A stretch of DNA of 64,000 bases from Leuctra nigra (Eukaryota > Arthropoda > Insecta > Plecoptera > Leuctridae): NCBI GenBank assembly GCA_934045905.1, contig OW203766.1, forward strand, positions 17,168,309 through 17,232,308, in the 5' to 3' direction. Under the pieces are notes generated by a model, which was not told the DNA's origin, ran no database searches, and saw nothing but the letters and a program-made list of their open reading frames with translations. A program made the position numbers and the translations under genes. Shown piece by piece: positions 55,736 through 64,000 of the stretch; positions within the stretch are counted from its first letter, which is position 1, and the number at the start of each line of letters is the position of its first letter.

Positions 55736-58385
55736 GTATGCTCTCTATACAATCCCAGACCATTTCACCGATATGAACCAAATTTTGCTTAGATACCCTT
55801 CAGGACCTTGCACGAATCGTAGAAACCTATCCCTATCAACCACCATGGTAACTTATTGTTGTGTATTTAGAAATGACATCACCAGGCACATAGGTCAAAC
55901 ATCGTTTTTCCCGCTAAAATGTAACAAAGAAATTTAAGCAAGGCAGTGGTGACGGTTTGTTCCGGAACTGCCTTGCTATCACCCGATGGTTCCGAAAACG
56001 TCCACGACATCAAAGAAATGTAAATTTGATATTTTATGATAGAAAATTATATTTTTGGGGTGATAAGTGTGTTTTGCATTATTATTTGTCATGTCACTCT
56101 TATTATTCTAAACCAAAATTTGCATAGTTACCCTTAAGGACCCTGCGCGAATTGTTGGCAATCTATATCATCTCTCTAGAACCCCCTCAACGCCATATAG
56201 ATAGGCTACCCGCATAGCACATAGGTATAATTTGATGCCTAACCAACAGACATCTCTGGATATTACATTATTTTGTGACCCCATTCGTCAGCTCATCCTC
56301 AAACATGGCTCAGTGTAACAAAAGGGCATTGTGCGCACGCAGGTAAAAAAAATGACAACAACAAAAAATAACATTTTTTCGATCCAGAGATCGCTGTTTG
56401 CATGTTGTGTATCCGTGAGCGGCCGAATATACACATTCTAAAATGCAATTGCACGTTATGAATGACTGAAAACATGATGAAAAGTTCCCATAAATGTCCA
56501 CAGTGGCAGTCGCCATATTGCCTCATAAAGTTTGATTATGCTGAAGCCCTGAGGCGATGTTTTTTATGCATTCTTCAGCCGTTGTTAAAATATCTGAAAT
56601 ATTCTGGGCTCCTGTTCCAAGAGAAGCTTCAGAGTTTTCGGACGCATATGTTAATTAAAAAGTAATTAATGCGTGTATGTTTCATATGCTAGACCGCCCG
56701 GAAGGGATTACTCACTTTTTAATATAGATTGTGTATGGACGAGAATGCTACTAAGTGATGCTTAACCATCCAGCTTAACTTTTGACTTAGAAATTAGTTT
56801 AAATTAAACATGGTAGACCTTATTTTTAGGGTAGTTAGGATTTATCTCTTGTGTAAAGTTGAATACAAAAAAGGAAGTCACATGGAGCTTAAAATTATGA
56901 GCAGATTCTCTCATTTTCGTAGCCGCAGATTTAAATTAGTGGTAATTGTATCCACCTGGGTTCATAATATGGACACGGTTTTATAACATTATACTGCATA
57001 ATTAACACATGAATAATATTACATAATGAGCAAAGAAGGTTTGCAAAATGCTAAATTGAGATCCTGATTCTTCTGAATCTCTTGATTAAAAATCTGGAAT
57101 CAATTTGGGATCAAAATTAAATTATTACATTGCCATTACATTATTGTAAATCGATTCTGTATAGTTAGTTCAAAATAGATTTAGATAACAAATTAAAATA
57201 CTGTTTGCTAAAATCAAGAAATTTAAAAAAAGGAAACTATACGAAAATAAAAATATCGAACAGCCACACCACACAAATTTAAAAATTTAATTTTCAAAAA
57301 TAAAAAGTCAAACAAAAATCCAGTAAAAAATACAATAAAAAATTAAACAAAAAAACATAAAAAATAATCAAGTTTAGACTAAAATCTGAATTTGTTAACC
57401 TCCGATTTTTTTCAAACCACCACACAACAATACCGCACCCATACTTCACAACCTCAATCCCTTATCAAGCTTGACACAGTGTTTTAACAAACATCACATT
57501 AGCATATAAAATATTTGATTAGAGTAATACATAACTGATGTCACACCCTTCTTTTCATGATTAAAACTCTTCCATGCATGAACATCGTTAGCAATGAGTG
57601 AGAGTGCAACGCATTCTGTCGCAACGCGTTACGCGTCTACGCGTTGACGTGCGTGACAGAATGACGCGTCTACGCGTTGACTTTTAGAACTGAAAAACTA
57701 AAGATATAACCTTAGATGAAATAATGGCCTTTTATTTGTATTTTTTACGATTTTTTACAATGATCGCCGATGTAATAAGGTAATAACAATAATAATGTCA
57801 TAATTATGACATTACCAAAATTACCAAAAAAGTAACTCGCTAGTTTTTTGGTAATTAAAACTGCAAGTGAACCTCAATACTATAAATATTTCATAATTAT
57901 CAGTATTTAACGAGGTATTTAATTACCTTCCCAATCATATTTTATTAATTGTTATATCTTACATAGATATCAAGAAATATAATAAAATGTATTTGAAATT
58001 AGGGGTAAATAATGAAAGTGACCATGGAATCACCCTCATAAACACCTATGAAATAAGAAGATTTTGCTTGATTGATCAAAAGTAAAAGATTCCATTTGCT
58101 TTACCGAACCGGTGTTTCTCATTTCATAAAAAATAATATTATAATTTTAGATACTTGAGGTGGTAACTTACCACCACGAATATCCTGTTATGAGCAACAG
58201 ATGTCCTGCAGGAAAACAATATCTTAGCACATCATCCTGTTTACTTACAGCTGAATCCTTAACCACATCTTCCCCTGTAATAAAACCACAGTACATTCAG
58301 CACTGGCTGATTCCTCTCTTCCCCTCACCATCATGTTCATATATATAATACAAGTTGTGTTTTCATAATTCACAATCTCATCAAC
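55736..58385. other. Intergenic or intronic DNA with MITE fragments
   Basis: 55840-56110 holds fragments similar to the CAATAGGGAAG MITE family (ACCATGGTAACTTATTGTTG, TTTTTCCCGC). 57598-57680 has overlapping GCGTCTACGCGTTGAC repeats. 57675-57790 matches 62320-62420 (CGCCGATGTAATAAGGT). No gene was found; the 5' end of either flanking gene could lie here. Confidence 0.45.
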
Positions 58386-61300
58386 ATGTTCATCTGCAAG
58401 TGTCTAGTGTTATCACTATTCTGTGTAGCTCTGGTTCGATCCAAGACTGGGTCGGAGTTGCAGAGTGGTGCTCAGAAGTCACGGAATGTCACAGTGTTGG
58501 CTTATTCCAGGGTGATAGTGGATAACTCCCGGAACCAGTCGGGCTTCTGGACCACGGAGGTAAGATCAGCAGTGTGTAGGACTAGGATTAGATATTATTT
58601 AGTAATTTCAATGGTGCTCACGAAAAAAAATTTAAACCTGAAGTGATGTTGTTAGCCCTGAAAGTGTGATAAACACAATGTTTCAACGACATAGTATCTC
58701 CATCTTCATGCCAAGTCTTTGTTCAGGTGACCTTGGGACGCGGCAAGTCTCGGAATCCTCATTCCCATTCACACTCAGTGGAGGTCGAACCCGGGACCGC
58801 GAGTTGCGGCGAACAGAAATCTACTTATGACGTCAAAATCACGATTATAAGTGAGTATTCGACGTGAACGAGGACCAAGTTATATGATAGATCTGGAGTT
58901 AATGTTGTCGTTGTCCCCAGCACCTCCAGCACCTCCAGCACCTCCACCTCCAGCCGGCTACGAACTCATCCCCGGCCTCGGCGCGTACAAGTTCCACACC
59001 GCCCCCATGACGTGGCCGAACGCCAAGGCCAAGTGCGAGGAAGAGGGAGGACACTTGGTCATCGTGAACTCCGACGAAGAAGCTGCGGCCATGGTCAAAC
59101 TCTTCGCCAAGAACCCCGCTGCCACGATTACAGGATCAAGTGACACGAATGTGGCTTGGACAGGATTGAGGGAGTCAGCGACTACTTATGGACAGTACTT
59201 CACAATCTTTGGTAAGAGTATTTTTCGGAGTCGGCTGTATTCGAAAGTAAATTGGAGATTTTGGAGAGATATTGGAGAATCGCTATAACTTTTGAACAAT
59301 ATAAACTATGAAATTGAAATATTTAAGACAATATTTGTGCCCAAACAGGTTAAAAATCTGAAATAAGATAAATTTCAGATTTGCCACGAGTTTGGACTAA
59401 CTCGTGGTACGTAGGTACGTAATGGTACGTATGTATGTCTAAGGTCGACTAAAAGTTAGCTACACTTATTATTGTTCAAAAATTTCTTAAACTAATTGGT
59501 ACACAGTTATGACGATTTTTAGGAAATGTTTTCTCCAATTTTTGCTAATATTCAATAGGTGTTTCAATAGGGAATTCTCCTCTAAATTAAATTTCCAAAT
59601 AATTGTATTATTATGGTAGGGGAGACGTTGCTGAATAAAGATATGTTATTATTTTTGATGTGGGTTTAATAGTTCTCTCGGAATTGATTTACAATGTTTG
59701 ATATTTTTCTTCTAACTTTAAAACAGGATAATTGATATTGACCCCCCGACGGCTGTCACCTTATCGCGGTGGTGGGGTTTGTGTTGGCCAATGATCCATT
59801 GCAGCTACGCCGGCGAGCATATGCTCATGTGTAAGGGTTACCCATGCCGGACAGATCAGTGGTGAGGCCCAGACCAAGAGCAGCCAGGGTCGGCCTAACC
59901 ATGCCCTCCCTTGAATTTGCGCTCCCCACGGGCCGGCCTCCCCCCTCGAGATGGTGATCCCCCTGAAATCGGGTTCAGCCGGCCCGAATCCTCACACCCC
60001 CCGGTCCGTCCCCATTCCGGCCTGGCCTTCCCACCAGTGCTGGACTCCCCCGGATCGGACCCGTTAGGTCGACCCCCTCCCCTTGCCCTACAATAATGAT
60101 CAACAAAGTTAAATATATCAATTAATGTGCGCAATATAACCTCGTCGTTGACGCGCCATTAAACCAAACTAATCTAATCTAATCTAATCAATTGATATTG
60201 ACGTCATAACTCATAATATGTTGCCATGGCAACAAAGCATATCACCATGGTAACACATTGTTGTGGACTTTGAAATGACATCACAACCCAGATTCTCATT
60301 ACATGCCGTTTTTCCCGCCAAAATGTCCCATGACATTTGAAATTATTTATTTTATATGAATGAAAATGTTCTATTTCTCAAGTGACAAGTGTTTGTGATT
60401 ATTATTTGTGTTGTTATTTACGAAATTACCTTAATAAAATTAGAGGAGACTTCCCTATTATGTTTTATTTTTAAGTTCTGAGGAAAATATTTACTTGAGA
60501 GGGGATAGATAGGCAAATCGCAAACTGCTGTTTGAAGAAATAACCAATTTGTTGAATAGTAGATCCATACGGTGACTACTGTTTTAACTTGAGATGCGGC
60601 GGCTCAATGCTTCTATATTCATTAGCGAGCAGAAAAGTCGAAAGTGTCCCAAGCAGTAGTAAATATCGGATCAGACACTTTCTAATGAGCAAGCGTCTCC
60701 ATTCAGCACTTTTTGACACATTCTCGTTTGTCTGTTTGTTTGTTTGTTTGTTTGTTTGTTTGTTTGTTTGTTTGTTTTTTGTTTGATGTTTGAGTGTTAT
60801 GCCCGACGCCACACTAGGGTCACATTATTTTTCCGATCGAACAGAAATTTGCTCTGTCCTCTGATTAGACAGATGAAAAATGAAAATAACCTGTTGTTAA
60901 CCAAGGACGGTGAATATTCACTCACCTTGGTTGTTAACACCGTTTGACATATAAAATCGAAATTTTCACAGTTTTCGAGACGTCATTTACAGTTATGGTT
61001 GTAAATTTCAGCCAAACCATCCAATTGCTTTTTTAAAAAATCTTCTGCTGGTCGAAAATCAAAAAATTAATACTACCATTTTCTCTTATTTTATAAATGT
61101 TCATCTCAATCAGGAGCACATTGCACATCATGCACATTGACATTTTTAGCTTTTTGAAATAGCTATCAGTATTGAAATGGGAATCATCTGCAACTTGATC
61201 TGGTTTGCTTTATGTACTAGGTAACCAGAGTGTATAGATGGATGTTTATGTTTCATTGATTCCGCATAAATTCCGGTTCGAGATTTTGCGTATATCAGTG

Positions 61301-61575
61301 TTCGCTCATCAACGCGTTACACTGAGCGTTTATTCAGACAACTGTTATGAAGATTGTAGTGTCCTAAGTAGTTTCCTCCCTCAGAATGTTACTGTTGCTT
61401 GTTTGCAGGTGAGCCTTTATCATCTACCGGCTACGAGAAGTGGTCTACGGGGAACCCCGATGACCGCACGTTGGGTGACTATCTGTGGATTTATCGTCCT
61501 GATGCGCGTCTGGGGGACTATTCTTCTGCCGCCAAATACAACGCAGCATTCATATGCGAGCAGAGTGTCTGCTAA
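58386..61575 (+). CDS. Secreted C-type lectin, hemolymph lipopolysaccharide-binding-protein type
   Basis: Four exons, 58386-58559, 58727-58850, 58921-59211 and 61409-61575, give 251 aa; all donors are GT, all acceptors AG, and phases 0, 1 and 1 keep the frame. Exon 1 has a signal peptide (MFICKCLVLSLFCVALVRS) and NSRNQSGFW. Exon 2 has SVEVEPGTASCGEQ. Exon 3 opens with a Pro-rich hinge and then the C-type lectin domain: GYELIPGLGAYKFHT, WPNAKAKCEEEGGHLVIVNS, VAWTGLRE. Exon 4 completes it with GEPLSSTGYEKWSTGNPDD and ends FICEQSVC. These are hallmarks of cockroach-type LPS-binding lectins, hemolymph pattern receptors. The outer cysteines are present, the inner pair and the WND calcium motif are not visible, and the EPN-type position reads GNPDD. 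Intron 3 holds nested transposons. Confidence 0.92.
59565..60460. mobile_element. CAATAGGG MITE in lectin intron 3, split by a retroposon
   Basis: Ends CAATAGGGAATTCTCC and GAGGAGACTTCCCTATTA are imperfect inverses. Internal GTTGCCATGGCAAC and CATGGTAACACATTG match the 28.82-kb copy. The segment 59743-60189 is a later insertion. Confidence 0.75.
59743..60189 (+). mobile_element. Non-LTR-type retroposon with TCTAA-repeat tail and 13-bp target duplication
   Basis: A GC-rich 447-base insert ends in AATCTAATCTAATCTAATC. AATTGATATTGAC lies directly on both sides (59730-59742 and 60190-60202). The length and simple-repeat tail fit a SINE or short LINE copy; no reverse-transcriptase frame is present. 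Confidence 0.85.
60726..60781. repeat. (TTTG)n microsatellite in lectin intron 3
   Basis: About 12 TTTG copies. Confidence 0.95.
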
Positions 61576-64000
61576 CAGACACATTCACCACTTATCCGGG
61601 AAATAATCTGGTGAAAAACAGGTCATTATTAATTAATTAGTTTTCAGTTTTTAGTTTTTTATACAAATGTATAAATAAATTGACAATATTTTTGCACAAA
61701 TAATGCACTGTCTTGCACTGGGCAGAGTCCCAGACTGCACACTAAGTTAGAATTGAATACTTTTTTCCCTAATTTTTTTGAAGTCCGTTTATTGGTTAAA
61801 ATTAAAATAAATATCTCCTGATAGGTTGAAAAATGGAAATGGTATTCGATAAATCTGATCAAACTCATATTTTGCATGGTAGTTAAGATCAACATTGTCT
61901 CTTATTTTACTAATTTTCAGCCTAATCAGTCAAGAACAATGCACTTATTAACATTTTTAATATCCGTCAGAAATGAAGTATCGAAATGAATGTTTTCCAC
62001 TGCAACTGAATCTGATTTGCTTAACGTACCAGAGTGTTTAGATGGCTATTCTCATGTTTCAATAAAAAACTGATACTTTTCTGTTGATTGAGTTTCTCAT
62101 ATTTTAATTTAATATGGATGTGTATGTTTCCTGCGCGTTGTGTACACAATTACGGTTCGAGAATTTGCACGTTCCGGTGCTCGCTCATCAACGCGTTACA
62201 CTGAGCGTTTTCCTAGTAACATAATTTCCAGCTGAAAACATAAGCGGCTGTAACTGATTTACGCCAGCCCCATATTGAAAGTAAATTCCAAATTACTGTG
62301 TCAGTGTTCTAATGTTGTTGCTTTTAGAACTAAAACTAAAACTATAACCCTATATGAATTAATATTATTTGTATTTTTTACGAAAATTTAAAATAATCGC
62401 CGATGTAATAAGGTCAGGCAAATACTCAAGTTGCTGCCAAATCGCAATATTTAATTACATAAAATAGAATCGTTTATTGAGTTCATGATTTTTTTAACCT
62501 TACCCTCGCTCCTATGTTTCCTATCCATTTTATATACTCGTGTCCTTTTACAAACAAATTTACAACGAATGGCTACTTTACTTCATCCGTGATGGGACAC
62601 CTAATGTTTGCCTATGATCTGAACTGAACACCTGTAAGCCCTGTGGCTAATCTCTGCTTTTTTTATGAAAAAGCTCGTCTCGTGAAATTTTTACATAATT
62701 ATTTTCAGTTTGAGAACTCATCAACTAATAAATATTTTAATTGCCTAAGTTGTTTAAAAATTATTCAATTTTAAATGTTCATAAACCCCTTTATAAACGG
62801 GTTTTCATTTAGGTTTTGGGATTAAAAGCACATGTGTATTTTCGGGTTAGTTAAAATTCGACAGCGCTGTAGCTAATGTATGCGAACCTCAAGAGATGTG
62901 AAGCATGTCTAAAACACTTCTTATGATTGCCGTCTCAGCATAGCGCGTGTCAAAGATCACACTTAAAGGTCGGGCAATCACTCAATATCGTCTGTCAATA
63001 ACTGATACATTCTCTTCACAGATGACTTCCCAGCTCACTCGACGCGCTCACATCGAACCATGGACCATTAGCTCACTGATAGAGCGAAGCTAGCGTTACA
63101 AGACAACTGCAAGATACTCTTATATAGGGCTAGGATGTTTAGGACATAACATTTTTTCGTTTTTTGTTCAGACACGTCTAAAAATGATATATACATATGT
63201 TTCATGGGATCCTAATTTCAAAAATATGAGTTTCATTTTTCCTGAAAATGCCTTTTTGAAAATAATATGAAATGTTTGTTGCAAGTTACAACAATTTTAT
63301 GAATTTTGGTCTAGACCACAATTAAACCACAAATAAACCGATAAACCGAATAATATGTTGACGAATATTACATAGGTACCATAAAATTTTATTGGTCCTT
63401 TTTCGAGATTGTGTGGTCCTTTTTTAATAGTTTTAAGGTACAATTTGCCTGCATTTTTGGACATTTCATAGGTCCTAAACATCCTAGCCCTACTTCTAAA
63501 GGAACGAAAGTGTGTCCATTTGAAACTAATAGTCGATTTGTTTTTTGTTCTTTCGTATTATCCAATTTTTTTCACAAAAGATTCTTTATTATCATGTTCG
63601 TTTACTTATTGATTTCAATCAAGGTCGGTCTCTTGGTTTTACCGGAATAATGATTTAAAGTTTTTTCTCTGCTTTACCGATGGATAAATTGAGAGAAACG
63701 CCGTTTTCAATGTCGGTCATATATTTAGAAAGCTCGCTCAGAGAAATCCTATAAAATTACATAATAGTATTTTTTATTACATTGTGAAACTAAGTTTTTG
63801 ATATAGCCTTAAAAGTGTTCATTTGTTAAAAGTAGTTATTTTGGTTCATAAAAGCAGTGCGACAATTGGAAGAAAAAGAGTTCAAAACATCGTTCGCTGA
63901 CTACAGGTTTCAAGTACTTATCCGAGCTTATACGCTTGAAATAAACTAATTATAAGTTAAAATAAAAATTACTTACTCTTTTCAGAATAAATTCATAATT
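61576..64000. other. Downstream flank of the lectin gene, no further gene seen
   Basis: A polyadenylation signal for the lectin could be the AATAAA near 61674. Otherwise the stretch is AT-rich, with the hairpin-core repeat at 62180-62220, a match to 57675-57790 at 62320-62420, and no supported open frame. Confidence 0.45.
62180..62220 (+). repeat. CGCTCATCAACGCGTTACAC hairpin core, intact copy
   Basis: CGCTCA and TGAGCG pair around TCAACGCGTTACAC, then TTTTC and CTAG before TAAC. A second copy at 61302-61327 sits about 80 bases before the last lectin exon. Confidence 0.75.

Noticed and set aside
58780..58810. SINE-derived exon in the lectin gene (a GGTCGAACCCGGG word in exon 2)
   Set aside because: The exon matches the expected region of LPS-binding lectins (VEVE..TASC), so the B-box-like word is probably chance.

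Overview
The window looks like nuclear DNA from an arthropod, most likely a hemimetabolous insect. This rests on long TE-filled introns, spliceosomal genes, 5S- and tRNA-derived retroposons, hAT-type MITEs, and a lectin of the insect hemolymph lipopolysaccharide-binding type. The order is inferred, not read directly.

Region 1 (1 to about 10.3 kb) is the right-hand part of an adintovirus/Polinton (Maverick)-like element. Tightly packed plus-strand genes encode an A32/IVa2-like packaging ATPase, a small basic membrane-type protein, an unknown protein, a DDE integrase with chromodomain, a penton-like capsid protein, a basic core protein, a hexon-like major capsid protein, a protein ending in a perfect BIR domain, and an adenain-like cysteine protease. 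All frames are open. No protein-primed DNA polymerase B lies in the window, so the element should continue to the left. Two accessory genes follow: a 227-aa protein that may hold two PC4-like halves, and a spliced acidic protein with two SUMO-interacting motifs. Each accessory gene is followed by the same identical 377-bp repeat; a third, diverged copy follows.

Region 2 (10.8 to 55.4 kb) is a minus-strand host gene recognised as a PLEKHG5-type RhoGEF. Seven exons can be placed: 55396-55220, 44050-43956, 19563-19424, 17285-17212, 16368-16122, 14349-14204 and 11779-11673. Their phases join without a break through a Ras-binding-like domain, a linker, an acidic stretch and the start of the DH domain. 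No later DH or PH exon is seen to the left, so the viral element probably sits in a following intron, or the gene is broken there. Five of the exon edges lie inside tandem repeats whose units contain the splice site itself. This is the most unusual pattern in the window.

The introns hold foldback MITEs, hAT-type MITEs, a Helitron/Helentron-like family with a terminal hairpin, minisatellites, and nested insertions that can be ordered in time.

Region 3 (58.4 to 61.6 kb) is a complete four-exon plus-strand gene for a secreted C-type lectin. Its inner-disulphide cysteines and WND motif appear to be missing. Its third intron carries a MITE split by a younger retroposon with a 13-bp target duplication.
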